Of a DNA stretch of 64,000 nt, positions 42,148 to 50,944 are shown one piece after another. Location of the stretch: the NCBI RefSeq assembly GCF_900996235.1, contig NZ_CAAJGM010000199.1:1-64000 (forward strand), in the 5' to 3' direction. The DNA is from Paraburkholderia sp. BCC1885. GTDB taxonomy: Bacteria; Pseudomonadota; Gammaproteobacteria; Burkholderiales; Burkholderiaceae. Both the position numbers and the translations under genes were made by a program. The notes below the pieces were generated by a model, which was not told the origin of the DNA, searched no databases, and saw only the letters and a program-made list of their open reading frames with translations. How positions within the stretch are numbered: the first letter of the stretch is position 1; every line of letters begins with the position of its first letter.

Positions 42148-43140
42148 ATGAAGAAAATGTTGATGTGTCTTGCTGCGATCGGAGGGCTCGCCATCCTGGG
42201 CACCTCCGCCTCCGCAGCCGATAAAACCCTGGCGCTGGTCGTAAAGGGGCTCGACAACCCCTACTTCGACCTGATGCACCAGGGATGCGACCGCGCCAAC
42301 AAGGAGCTCAACAAGCAAGGCTACACCTGCTACTACACGGGTCCCGCTACCGCCGCGGACGAAACCGCGGAAGTGCAGATCATCGACGACCTGCTGACCA
42401 AGGGCGTGGCGAGCATCGCCATCTCGCCTGCCAACGCGCCGGCCGTCGCCGAGGAATTGCGCCGCCGCAATGTGACGATCCCCGTCATCACCGCGGACGC
42501 CGACCTGTTGCCCAAGGACGCCTCGCTGCGCAAGACCTATGTCGGCACCGACAACTACGAGCTGGGCGTCAAGCTCGGCGAACAGTTGAAGCTGCTGATG
42601 CCGAAGGGCGGCAATATCTGCCTCGTCATGGGCAACCCCGCCGCCGAAAACATCAACCAGCGCGCCGCCGGCACGCGCGACGCACTCGCCGGCAAGAAGG
42701 GCGTCCAGAAACTGACCGGCGAAAACGGCTGGAAGGAAATCAGCGCCTGTCCGCTCTACGTGAACGACGACGCCGCCAAGGCCAACCAGATGATGCAGGA
42801 CACGCTGACGGCCAACGCCACCGGGCTCGACGCCTTCGTGCTCGAAGGCGGCTGGCCGCTATTCGCACCGCAGGCGTATTCGCAGGTCGTGGCGCCGATC
42901 ATGGACAAGATCAACAGCGGCAAGTTCGTGATCGTCTCAGCCGATACGTTGGGACCGGAGATCCAGGCGCTCAAGGATCATAAAGTCAATGTGCTGGTAG
43001 GCCAGCGGCCGGAGGAAATGGGCTACCAGGCGGCGATGGTGATGCGCGATCTCGCGGAAGGCAAGACGGTAAAGCCGGTGATTCACACCGGGCTGGATAC
43101 CTGCACCTGGAAGAATGCGGATACCTGTCTCAAGCATTAA
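42148..43140 (+). CDS. Sugar ABC transporter substrate-binding protein (FrcB/RbsB type)
   Basis: 330 residues with AAGGAG before the ATG and a signal peptide MLMCLAAIGGLAILGTSASAA. The periplasmic-binding type I fold is clear: LALVVKGLDNPYFDLMHQGCDRA near 28-50, ISPANAPAVAEELRRRNVTIPVITADAD near 93-120, and VGTDNYELGVKLGEQL. Four extra cysteines (two of them in the C-terminal TCTWKNADTC) suggest a disulfide near the end. Last gene of the operon; a strong terminator follows. Confidence 0.92.
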   Translation: MKKMLMCLAAIGGLAILGTSASAADKTLALVVKGLDNPYFDLMHQGCDRANKELNKQGYTCYYTGPATAADETAEVQIIDDLLTKGVASIAISPANAPAVAEELRRRNVTIPVITADADLLPKDASLRKTYVGTDNYELGVKLGEQLKLLMPKGGNICLVMGNPAAENINQRAAGTRDALAGKKGVQKLTGENGWKEISACPLYVNDDAAKANQMMQDTLTANATGLDAFVLEGGWPLFAPQAYSQVVAPIMDKINSGKFVIVSADTLGPEIQALKDHKVNVLVGQRPEEMGYQAAMVMRDLAEGKTVKPVIHTGLDTCTWKNADTCLKH

Positions 43141-43175
43141 GTCGCCGATGCAGGATTCGCAGCGACGATGGACGA

Positions 43176-43210
43176 GGGAGCCGAGGTGGTTTACCCGGCT
43201 CCCTTTTTTT
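43176..43210 (+). terminator. Intrinsic terminator of the sugar ABC operon
   Basis: GGGAGCCG-(12 bases)-CGGCTCCC followed by TTTTTTT (43204-43210), beginning 36 bases after the binding-protein stop. Confidence 0.85.
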
Positions 43211-43388
43211 GCCTGAGAAGCAATACCGGTTGAGCCGGCTCAGCCTCGCACCGCGCTAGGTCCCGACCGTCGCCAGCAAGAACCGTCTGTCGAGCACAGG
43301 CACCTTTATGGCAACGGCCACCCTGGCTTTTTGACGCATCGAAATGGGTACTTGCGCGCCTGGCCACATCTGGCGGAATTCGCGACGC

Positions 43389-43413
43389 TTCGCTTGTATC
43401 GCTGCCGTTTCGC
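43389..43413 (+). promoter_or_regulatory. Perfect PIP box / hrpII box (TTCGC-N15-TTCGC)
   Basis: TTCGC at 43389-43393 and TTCGC at 43409-43413 are separated by exactly 15 bases, the consensus bound by HrpX/HrpB-type AraC activators of type III secretion genes (TTCG-N16-TTCG form also met). A -10-like TTAGAT lies at 43444-43449, 30 bases downstream, near the usual distance. The downstream gene begins at 43483 on the same strand. Promoter activity itself cannot be shown from sequence. Confidence 0.7.
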
Positions 43414-43482
43414 ATATCCGCGCAACGGTGGGTCAATAGCTGATTAGATAGGCGCTCCCGACGAGTCATCCGGAGCCGCAAC

Positions 43483-44148
43483 ATGGTTTCAGTAACTGGC
43501 GCAGGCGCGCGCCCCATCAACGATCCTGCCGATATCCCGGCCGGCAACACCCAGGCCGCCTCAGACAAGCTCAGACAATCGGGGGTCGATTATCGACCCG
43601 GCACCGAGAGTCTCGCCCAGCCCACCACGGGCAGCGCTCACCTCGATATGCTGCGCACCCGAGCCGGCGACAAAGGTCTCGAACGGATGTTTCAGCGCAA
43701 CATCAAGGTCAAGACGATCATGGACCGGGTCGACACATCGCACCCGGATGCCGTCAAGCCTGAGCAGGTGATCAAGGCGCTCAATACGCCCGGCTCACGC
43801 TACTCGAAACTCGCGGTCGAAAAAACCAGCGTGGGTAACCACTATTCACCGGCTGAGAACACCGTTCGTTTGATCGATCCGGATAATCATCCCTATGCCG
43901 CGCATGAGATGCGGCACGCCTACGATCATCTGCACGGCAAGCTCGATTTGCAGCAACCCGAGCATCGGCTCAAGTCCGAACACAATGCCTTCGTGTCGCA
44001 GCAGAAAGCGGCCGGCGAGCTTGGGCAGCCGTCCGGATTCGACCGCACGCCTTTTGAGCAGGCTAAAACCTACGAGGGCAAAGAGGGCTATCCCGGCACG
44101 GTTTTAGAAAGTACCGATGCTGTGAAGAAGTGGGTCGATCAGCAATGA
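43483..44148 (+). CDS. Putative M91-like zinc metalloprotease, candidate type III effector
   Basis: 221 residues, CCGGAG before the ATG. HEMRHAYDH at 141-149 is an HExxH zinc-binding motif preceded by DPDNHPYAA, the arrangement seen in M91 peptidases (NleD/HopH1-like effectors). E166 in SEHNAF is a candidate third ligand. The first ~60 residues have no membrane signal and are polar, Ser/Ala/Pro/Gly-rich and likely disordered, as type III secretion signals are. A perfect PIP box lies 70 bases upstream. No secretion apparatus is in this window, so the assignment rests on motif plus promoter. A toxin or housekeeping HExxH protein is the alternative. Confidence 0.7.
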   Translation: MVSVTGAGARPINDPADIPAGNTQAASDKLRQSGVDYRPGTESLAQPTTGSAHLDMLRTRAGDKGLERMFQRNIKVKTIMDRVDTSHPDAVKPEQVIKALNTPGSRYSKLAVEKTSVGNHYSPAENTVRLIDPDNHPYAAHEMRHAYDHLHGKLDLQQPEHRLKSEHNAFVSQQKAAGELGQPSGFDRTPFEQAKTYEGKEGYPGTVLESTDAVKKWVDQQ

Positions 44149-44199
44149 GATGGCGCCGGGCCGCGTGACGTGTGCGTCTCGTGGCCCGCTTGCGCGGCT

Positions 44200-45708
44200 T
44201 CAACGAATCTCGGCCGTCTCCGCCCTGCGCTGCGCTTCACGCATCAGCGATGCCGCCAGCTTGCCGAGCGTCGCCAAGGCCTTCTCGATCTCCGGCGACC
44301 ACGTATAGCTGTAGTTCAGGCGAATGAAATTGCCGTAGACATTGGAGGCCGAAAAAATGTACCCCGGCGCCACGGTGATGTGTCTTTCCAGCGCCAGCTC
44401 GTACAGCTTGAGCGAATCGACTTGCGACGGCAATTCGACCCACAGCACGTATCCGCCCATCGGACGCGAGGTGCGCGTGCCCGTGGGAAAATGCCTTTCG
44501 ATCGTTGTCCTCATCAAATTGGCGTTCTGCTGATACGCCTTGCGCAAGCGCCGCAGATGATGCTCATAACGGTCGTTCTTCAGATACTCGGCTAAGGCCT
44601 GCTGCGGAATGGACGAGGTGGTCAACGTATTGAGAAACTTGAGCTTCTCCACCTGATCGCGGTAACGGCCTGGCATGGCCCAGCCGATCCGGTGTCCGGT
44701 GGACAGGCTTTTCGAAAACGACGAGCAATGCAGCACCAGCCCCTTTTTGTCGAGCGCCTTTAGTGAGCCCGGATGGGTGTCGCCGAAGTAAAGCTCGTGA
44801 TAGACGTCGTTCTCGATGATCGGCACGTCATGCCGCGCGAGCAGATCCACCAGCCGCTGCTTGTTCGCATCGGACATGCGAAAACCCAGCGGATTCTGGA
44901 AATTCGGCATCACCATGCAGGCGGCAATCCGCTCGCGCGCGAGGATTCGTTCGAGCGCGTCGAGGTCCATGCCCTCCTGCGGATGCGTCACCACTTCGAT
45001 GGCCCGCATGCCCATGCGTTCGATTGCATGCAGCATCGCGTAGAAGGTCGGCGATTCGACGGCGATGGTGTCGCCCGGTTTCGCCACGGCTTGCAGGCAC
45101 AGATTGATCGCTTCGGTCGCGCCGATGGTAACGATAATCTCGTTCGGATCGGCCGGCTGGCCGTTTTCCAGGTAACGCCGGGCGATCTGCCGGATCAGCT
45201 CCGGATTGCCCGGCGGCAATTCATCCGTCGTCCCACGCGATGGATTGCGGCGCGCCACGGCATAGCCGTATGCATTGATCTTTTGCACCGGGAAGAGCGA
45301 CGGGTCCGGATAGGGCGAGCCCAACGGAATGGCATCGTCGCTGCGAATCGAGCGTAGCGTGGAGAGCACGAGGCGGCTCACGTCGACATGGGCCGACACG
45401 GCAAGCGGCTGCGACGCGCGCAATTCGCTCGCGGCAGGCGCACTCGACGCACGCCCCGACTGTACGAAATACCCCGATTTAGGCCGGCTCAGGATCACGC
45501 CCTTGCTCTCGAGCAGCAGGTAGGCGTGAAGCACCGTCTTGATGCTCAACTGGTGTTGCTGGCTGGTCTGCCTGACCGACGGAATGCGCTCACCCGGCAG
45601 GAACACGCCGCTGCGGACCTGATCTTCGATTTGACGGGCGAGCTTTTCATACAGCTTCGCGACCTTCACGTGTGGCTTGATGGGTTCGGCGCGCCGGGTG
45701 TTCAACAT
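44200..45708 (-). CDS. MocR-type regulator (GntR helix-turn-helix fused to aminotransferase domain)
   Basis: 502 residues from ATG at 45708; upstream codons to 45879 are not supported. An N-terminal GntR winged helix (KLYEKLARQIEDQVRSGVFLPGERIPSVRQTSQQHQLSIKTVLHAYLLLESKGVILSRPKSGYFV) is joined to a fold-type I PLP-binding aminotransferase. The PLP lysine lies in CSSFSKSLSTGHRIGW near 335-350. Such regulators sense PLP or amino acids and control vitamin B6 or amino-acid metabolism genes. Divergent from the lipoprotein gene at 46003 with 294 bases between starts. Confidence 0.92.
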   Translation of the reverse strand: MLNTRRAEPIKPHVKVAKLYEKLARQIEDQVRSGVFLPGERIPSVRQTSQQHQLSIKTVLHAYLLLESKGVILSRPKSGYFVQSGRASSAPAASELRASQPLAVSAHVDVSRLVLSTLRSIRSDDAIPLGSPYPDPSLFPVQKINAYGYAVARRNPSRGTTDELPPGNPELIRQIARRYLENGQPADPNEIIVTIGATEAINLCLQAVAKPGDTIAVESPTFYAMLHAIERMGMRAIEVVTHPQEGMDLDALERILARERIAACMVMPNFQNPLGFRMSDANKQRLVDLLARHDVPIIENDVYHELYFGDTHPGSLKALDKKGLVLHCSSFSKSLSTGHRIGWAMPGRYRDQVEKLKFLNTLTTSSIPQQALAEYLKNDRYEHHLRRLRKAYQQNANLMRTTIERHFPTGTRTSRPMGGYVLWVELPSQVDSLKLYELALERHITVAPGYIFSASNVYGNFIRLNYSYTWSPEIEKALATLGKLAASLMREAQRRAETAEIR

Positions 45709-46002
45709 GGCAGGAATTCGGTTTCGGCTCGGGGATGCATCCCGCGTGGCGTCACTCAGGGAAAACCGCAATATACCACCGGATATAACGGTCGGCATTT
45801 TGCGCACTTTTTCCAGCCTGCCGGAGCATCGGCTCATTGCGCGTCGGCGCATCGCTGCAGCCGGCGCGGGCAATGCCACAAGAGGCTTATGTGTATATTA
45901 CGAATCCATGGCGCAGCCGGGCTCGCCGCGCCATGCGCGCGCGTGATCGCGCCCTCGCAGAATCGCCCTCACCGTTCGGTTTGAATCGCTTTCGGAGGAA
46001 AC

Positions 46003-46920
46003 ATGCTCGTCTCGTTTGGGATCTGGCGCAGGACTGCCGTGGCGCTCGCCGCCTGGAGTCTCGCTGCGGCATTGACAGGTTGCGCCACGCCTGAGGCGTC
46101 CCTGCCGCCGCAGAAGGTCGCCGTCGATGCATTGCCGAATGGAATCGCCGTGCGGCCGGGCGATGGCGCCGTGTTCATCACGGATGACCGCACCAGCAGC
46201 GTGCTGGTATCGACGGGCGGCGCCTATACGCCGTTCGCCTCGATTCCCGTCCCGGCAGGTTTGGGCAAAAGCCTCAGTCAATTGAGCTTTGCGCCCTCGG
46301 GGACGCTGTTCGCCGAACGGTTTGGCTTTGGCAGCGCGAGCGCGATCTTCACTGTCGGCGCCGACAATGCGATCCCGCTGGTCGGCCCCGACCCGGCTCG
46401 CCGCAGGCTGGGACTGCTGGATCTGGCCCCCGGCCGATTGCTGTCCACGTGGTTCATCAAGACCGGCAGCAATCCGCCGCAGGGCGCCTTGAGTCTCGTC
46501 ACCTATGACGCGACGACCCACCTCGCCACCGAGCGCGATCTGATCACCGGGCTCGGCAAGCCAGTCGGCATTGCCGTGTCGGGCGACAGCGTGTTCGTCT
46601 CGGATCAGGCCAACAACAATATCGTGAAGGCGAGCCTAAGCGAGCTTCTGGGCTCGACCGGCCCCGTCACGCCTACCGTGTTTGCGCAAATCGACAGTCC
46701 CGATCTGATGGCTGTAGACGGCGCCGGGCGGCTCTACACCAGGTGCAATAAAAATGGCCTGTGCGAAGTCGCGCCGGACGGCACGCTCAGCGTGCTCGCC
46801 AATGACTTCCAGGACGCGCGCGGCGTCGCGATCGACCCGGTGCATCACGTGCTGGTTGCGGTGGATCGCGCGGTGCCGTCGAGCGGCACCAGCTACGTGC
46901 GAACCTTTGCCATCAACTAA
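46003..46920 (+). CDS. NHL/SMP-30-like lipoprotein of unknown role
   Basis: 305 residues, AGGAGGAAAC before the ATG. The lipobox AALTGC near 24-29 (Cys as lipid-bearing residue) makes it a probable lipoprotein. The mature part has repeated propeller-like strands: PNGIAVRPGDGAVFITDD, LSQLSFAPSGTLFAE, PVGIAVSGDSVFVSDQANNNIVK and ARGVAIDPVHHVLVAV, the NHL repeat pattern of PxGIAVxxxGxVFVxD. It may bind or hydrolyse a lactone or sugar derivative, but no catalytic set is clear. Confidence 0.78.
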   Translation: MLVSFGIWRRTAVALAAWSLAAALTGCATPEASLPPQKVAVDALPNGIAVRPGDGAVFITDDRTSSVLVSTGGAYTPFASIPVPAGLGKSLSQLSFAPSGTLFAERFGFGSASAIFTVGADNAIPLVGPDPARRRLGLLDLAPGRLLSTWFIKTGSNPPQGALSLVTYDATTHLATERDLITGLGKPVGIAVSGDSVFVSDQANNNIVKASLSELLGSTGPVTPTVFAQIDSPDLMAVDGAGRLYTRCNKNGLCEVAPDGTLSVLANDFQDARGVAIDPVHHVLVAVDRAVPSSGTSYVRTFAIN

Positions 46921-46964
46921 CGGCGCCGGTTCGTCATATGCATGCTCCGCGAGGCCTGGCCCGC

Positions 46965-47393
46965 TTACTGGTCGACACCTACGATCACGCTCGACGCCTT
47001 GAAAATGGCGGTGGCGGCGGCGCCGCTGACGAGACCGAGCCGATCCACGCTTTCGTTGGTGATGATGGCGGCAATCTGCGCGCCGCTCGGGCCGGCAATC
47101 GTGACTTCGGCGTTCACTGCGCCCCTGGTCACGGCCGTCACCTTACCGGCGATGCAGTTGCGCGCCGACACCTGATTGGCCGCGACGTCCACCATGACGA
47201 TCACCGACGACGCCTTCACAAGCGCAAACGCCGGCGTGCCTTCGGCCAGCCCCAGCGATTTCGCGCTGCCGTGCGTGATGATCGCGACGACCTCGAGCCC
47301 GTCCTGGGTCCGCAGCGTGATTTCGTCGTTGACGGCGCCATGCTTGACGTCGGTCACCTGGCCTTCGAACTGATTGCGTGCACTGGTTCGCAT
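46965..47393 (-). CDS. Di-Mop molybdenum-binding protein (ModG-like)
   Basis: 142 residues from ATG at 47393; upstream codons lie in intergenic sequence. Two TOBE/Mop domains in tandem: residues 1-69 (ARNQFEGQVTDVKHGAVNDEITLRTQDGLEVVAIIT, SAKSLGLAEGTPAFALVKASSVIV) and 73-140 (ARNCIAGKVTAVTRGAVNAEVTIAGPSGAQIAAIIT). Such proteins bind molybdate or tungstate and buffer it in the cytosol. No mod transport genes are adjacent. Confidence 0.9.
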   Translation of the reverse strand: MRTSARNQFEGQVTDVKHGAVNDEITLRTQDGLEVVAIITHGSAKSLGLAEGTPAFALVKASSVIVMVDVAANQVSARNCIAGKVTAVTRGAVNAEVTIAGPSGAQIAAIITNESVDRLGLVSGAAATAIFKASSVIVGVDQ

Positions 47394-47654
47394 GTTTGAT
47401 CTCCCAAGATATCGAGCGCCCGCGACCATCAGGTGATGCGTGAGCGCCCCGTTTACGGTCGGCGAATCAGTGTAACGGGAACGAACGTTGAGTGCGAGTC
47501 GGCATCGCCCTTTCATTACCGCGCCGCGGCGTCGTTTTAAGCCGGAACAAGCCGGAAACAGGCCACCAGGGAGTGTTGCCGCGCGCCGAGATCCGCGGGT
47601 ATACCGCCGCGTATTCCGGACGATCCCGGACGACCCCGCACGACCTCGGAGATC

Positions 47655-47987
47655 TTACGTATTACGAAGCAATACCGCTGTGCCGTAGCAGAGCACTTCG
47701 GTCACGCCTGGGGCGATCTCGGTCGCGTCGTAGCGCATCCCGACGATGCCGTTGCCGCCCAGGCTCACGGCCTGCGCCACCATGCGCTCATACGCGTCTT
47801 CCCGGGCGCGTTCGCACAGGGCCGTATAAAGCGAGATGTTGCCGCCGAAGATGGTCTGCAGCGACGCGCCAATCGAGCCCACCACCGAGCGCGAGCGAAC
47901 GATGATGCCGCGCGCGACGCCAAGCGATTTCTCCGCTGTATAGCCGGGAATCTCGAATGCGGTGGACACCATGTGACGTTCTATCAT
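47655..47987 (-). CDS. YbjQ/UPF0145 family protein
   Basis: 110 residues, GAGAG before the ATG. Typical pattern: YTAEKSLGVARGIIVRSRSVVGSIGASLQTIFGGNISLYTALCERAREDAYERMVAQAVSLGGNGIVGMRYD, with the conserved R-S-R/GG-I/Y-T-x-L-x-x-R-E-x-A. Forms a small pentameric protein of unknown, possibly metal-related, function in other bacteria. Lies 10 bases before the sulfotransferase-like gene on the same strand. Confidence 0.9.
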   Translation of the reverse strand: MIERHMVSTAFEIPGYTAEKSLGVARGIIVRSRSVVGSIGASLQTIFGGNISLYTALCERAREDAYERMVAQAVSLGGNGIVGMRYDATEIAPGVTEVLCYGTAVLLRNT

Positions 47988-47996
47988 TGCGCTCTC

Positions 47997-49331
47997 TCAG
48001 GTTGGATGGCCGGCATCGCGGCGCGGCTTGCCGGCACGGCGCATGCGGCGCAGCAGCTTCGGCGCGCGCAGCCTGCGCACGCGCTTGACGAGCCGCAACA
48101 ACGGTGAGCGTTGCAGCCGTGCCAGCTCGCTTCGCACGCCGGCCAACAGGGCGCGAGCGGCGGCGAGTTCGCCCAGCAGTATCTCATCAATGCCGGCGCC
48201 TTCGAGCAGCGCGACGCCCATCATCCGCGTAGTGCGGCTCTGTTCGACTTGCGGCTGTGACCCCTGGGACTGCTGCGGCCGCTGCGGCGCCACGCCGGAC
48301 GCGATCGTCTGGCTGGCCTGGGCGAGTTTGCTGGCCCACAGGTGCAGCGCGTCCTGTGCGACCGCCCCGCGCACCATCGGCGTCCGCGCGAAGTTCAGGG
48401 TATCCAGATGAAGCTGCAATCCCTCCGCGGCGCCAAAGCCATGATCGCGCTCGGCGGCCTCTTCGCGGCGCGCGCTGCCGAACGACGGCTCGAGTCCGGT
48501 GAGTTCATTGATCCACCGTTCGGCGCCGGCGATATAGGCCGGGGAATGTCCCGCCAGATCGCAGTCGAAAATCGCGTCGGCATGGTGAGCGTCTCTTAAG
48601 GTCAGCAGCCAGTGCGCGAGAAAGGCCCGGTAAGCCTGCAGCGGCGTGATCGCCGCAATGTGTTCCTTGTAGAGCGCGAGATGCGCCTCCACCGTCGGCG
48701 CCGCCGCGTGATCAGACTCCGGCAACAGCACGACGCCGAGTGCGTCCATGGTCTGCTGCACGAGCGGCACGTGGCGATTCAACGCCAGCACCACAAACGG
48801 TATGGCCACGAAGTGCGGATTACGATGCGCCGCGAACAGTTGCCAGCACGACTGCCATTGCGAAAGCGGATTTTTCTCGACCACGACGTGCACCGCGTCG
48901 GGAAACGTGGCGCGAAACCACTGCAGACGGCCGAGCGAGCGGCAAAACTTGAGGACCGGCACCCGGCCCTGCTGGTGCGCCGATTGCATCAGGCCGCGCA
49001 CATAGGCTTCGAGGCGCTCGGCGGCCTGCGGCGTTTCTCCGTCGAGGCGGTCCACCGAAAAGACCGCGTCGTAGCCCGGAATGCCGCGCTCACCCGCCCT
49101 CAGCAGATGGGCGAACTCGGCAAAGTACGGCGCCTCCAGCGCGGGATGGCCCGAGCGCCAGCTATTCGCGGTGCTGCTCGCCAGCTTTTGCTGGTCGATG
49201 GTCGCCAGCATTTCGTGCAACGGCTCATAGTAGGCCGTGACGTTGTCGAGTTGGCGAAAGCATGACCATAGCCACGTTCCGGCCGTTCTATAGCCGGTAT
49301 GAAGGAAGACGGCCTGGCATTGTGTGTTCAT
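47997..49331 (-). CDS. Sulfotransferase-like protein
   Basis: 444 residues from ATG at 49331; 12 further codons upstream lack a start context. FLHTGYRTAGTWLWSCFRQL near 8-27 resembles the 5'-phosphosulfate loop (RxGTxWL), and QWFRATFPDAVHVVVEKNPLSQWQSCWQ near 140-167 the 3'-phosphate region of PAPS-dependent sulfotransferases. A Gln/Ser/Arg-rich C-terminal tail (from about 350) is extra. Lies next to a GT9 glycosyltransferase, so a role in modifying a surface sugar is plausible. Confidence 0.68.
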   Translation of the reverse strand: MNTQCQAVFLHTGYRTAGTWLWSCFRQLDNVTAYYEPLHEMLATIDQQKLASSTANSWRSGHPALEAPYFAEFAHLLRAGERGIPGYDAVFSVDRLDGETPQAAERLEAYVRGLMQSAHQQGRVPVLKFCRSLGRLQWFRATFPDAVHVVVEKNPLSQWQSCWQLFAAHRNPHFVAIPFVVLALNRHVPLVQQTMDALGVVLLPESDHAAAPTVEAHLALYKEHIAAITPLQAYRAFLAHWLLTLRDAHHADAIFDCDLAGHSPAYIAGAERWINELTGLEPSFGSARREEAAERDHGFGAAEGLQLHLDTLNFARTPMVRGAVAQDALHLWASKLAQASQTIASGVAPQRPQQSQGSQPQVEQSRTTRMMGVALLEGAGIDEILLGELAAARALLAGVRSELARLQRSPLLRLVKRVRRLRAPKLLRRMRRAGKPRRDAGHPT

Positions 49332-49398
49332 GAAATCGGGAAAAAGGAATGCAGCCGGTCCGAACATCGTCCGGACGGCGTCAAGGGATTGCGGGGGG

Positions 49399-50307
49399 TC
49401 ATGCGAAGCTGGGATTGGCGCGCATCTGGTCGAACGCGCGGGAGACCTGTCTGACGGACAACATGTACTTCCAGTACCGCTCTTTCAGAAAACCGGTGGG
49501 CAGATACGTGCTGCCGATCAGCACCTGCCCCGCCCCCCAGTCCGGCCGCCAGGTATGCGCGATGCCGCGGCGCATGAACAGCGACAGCGTGGGGATATGC
49601 AGGCTCGAGGCCAGATGACCGATGCCCGAATCGTTGCCGATAAACCAGCCGGACTCGTAGACCCACGCAGCGACGTTGTCGAGCGAACCCAGATCGGGCA
49701 GCGCGAGGCCGAGGCGTTCGATATGAATCCAGTCGGCGCGTTCCTGCGGTGCGACGACGAATTCCGGGCTGAAGCCCAGTTCGCGCAGCTTGATGGCGAG
49801 GCGGATGAAACGCGACGGCAGCCAGCACTTGTCGCTCGTGCTGGCGGTGGGGTGAATCGCCACGCGCAGCGGGTATTTGCGGTGCTGTAGTCCGGCGGGC
49901 GCCGTCATGCCGTTGCTCTTGTGAGCACTGGCGAGATCGAACTCATCCTGGCAGAACCGCGCGAGGCGGGCCGCCATGGAATGCGAGGAGCGGACCCGGC
50001 AAATGTGATCGAGAAAAATGACCCGTGGGTGAGCGTGTTCGAGGCCCGCAAACGGTTTGTTGCGATGCATCTGGATGACGCGGTCGAAACCCGCGAGCCG
50101 CGCTTCGAGCTCGCCGGCGTCCAGGTCGTCTAATGTTTCCACCTCCGGAAACCAGTCGCGCAGAGACTGCATCTGCCGGCCAAATACGGTTACGGCGATA
50201 CCGTTTTGCTGCAGATTTCGCGCAATCGTCATCATCAGCAAGGAATCACCGATTGCTGGCGAAAGAACTAACGCTACGCGAGAGATTGGCGGTACGACCG
50301 GCCACAT
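49399..50307 (-). CDS. Glycosyltransferase family 9 protein (heptosyltransferase-like)
   Basis: 302 residues. VALVLSPAIGDSLLMMTIARNLQQ near 11-34 is the nucleotide-sugar domain start of family 9, with AIGDS for the conserved (P)GxGD. LRVAIHPTASTSDKCWLPSRFIRLAIKLRE near 148-177 and GNDSGIGHLASSLHIP near 232-247 are the donor-binding motifs (GxDSGxxHxA). Such enzymes add ADP-heptose or related sugars to lipopolysaccharide or other glycans. Together with the sulfotransferase-like gene it may act on a cell-surface polysaccharide. Confidence 0.87.
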   Translation of the reverse strand: MWPVVPPISRVALVLSPAIGDSLLMMTIARNLQQNGIAVTVFGRQMQSLRDWFPEVETLDDLDAGELEARLAGFDRVIQMHRNKPFAGLEHAHPRVIFLDHICRVRSSHSMAARLARFCQDEFDLASAHKSNGMTAPAGLQHRKYPLRVAIHPTASTSDKCWLPSRFIRLAIKLRELGFSPEFVVAPQERADWIHIERLGLALPDLGSLDNVAAWVYESGWFIGNDSGIGHLASSLHIPTLSLFMRRGIAHTWRPDWGAGQVLIGSTYLPTGFLKERYWKYMLSVRQVSRAFDQMRANPSFA

Positions 50308-50710
50308 AGCTCAATCCGGAGAACGCGCCCAATGATGGGAGAACGCTTGCCCGTTCAGAAAAATGTTCGCCCTTTCTGAACCAGCAGGAGTTTAAAACCG
50401 GTCAATATTATTAGAGTTACCAATTCGATTACAGATGTTTACGTCTTCGTGACGGACGCGCGCATGCCTGCCGATATGCCGCCTTCTCCCGGCTTCCAGC
50501 GGCAACTTCTTGGGTATTTGACGCAAACGACGTCGAAAACGTCACAGATGCCCAGCCGCAATCTCAAAAAATTTGGGGGCGTATCGAAAGCCATCGCAAG
50601 ATCGCGCATGTACCCGGAATCAAGCATCCCGGCGGGAATTCTAAGATAATGCGCGCTACCGGCCCCGACACGGATGCAGCACAAGTCCTGCGACGCCCGG
50701 TAGCACCTAG
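50308..50710. other. 403-base intergenic region without a gene
   Basis: Short open frames exist but have no family support and no Shine-Dalgarno. Part of it is AT-rich (50387-50436, TTTAAAACCGGTCAATATTATTAGAG), presumably the promoter zone of the divergent GT9 and DUF3311-MctP genes. Nothing else was recognised. Confidence 0.45.
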
Positions 50711-50944
50711 GTGCTCCGTTCCACCTACACCTATCTTGGGGATCTCTTGGAAACTACCGCTCCAGCCGGCCGATCCTGGCTCTGGCTCCTCTTGCTGATT
50801 CCATACATCGCGCTGTTATGGCTGCCGTTCTATAACGACACGCGTCCATCGTTCGCCGGTTTTCCGTTCTTCTACTGGTATCAGTTCCTGTGGGTGCCGC
50901 TCACGTCGCTGCTGATCTACGTCGTGTACCGGGGTCTCAAATGA
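50711..50944 (+). CDS. DUF3311 small membrane protein
   Basis: 77 residues, GTG start at 50711. Two membrane helices: about 23-39 (WLWLLLLIPYIALLWLP) and 52-71 (FFYWYQFLWVPLTSLLIYVVY). This is the standard small partner that precedes MctP/sodium-solute symporter genes. Its stop overlaps the symporter start in an ATGA, so the two are translationally coupled. Confidence 0.9.
   Translation: MLRSTYTYLGDLLETTAPAGRSWLWLLLLIPYIALLWLPFYNDTRPSFAGFPFFYWYQFLWVPLTSLLIYVVYRGLK

Noticed and set aside
50449..50649. Small plus-strand open frame upstream of DUF3311
   Set aside because: 66 codons with no recognisable domain, no Shine-Dalgarno and composition like noncoding DNA.
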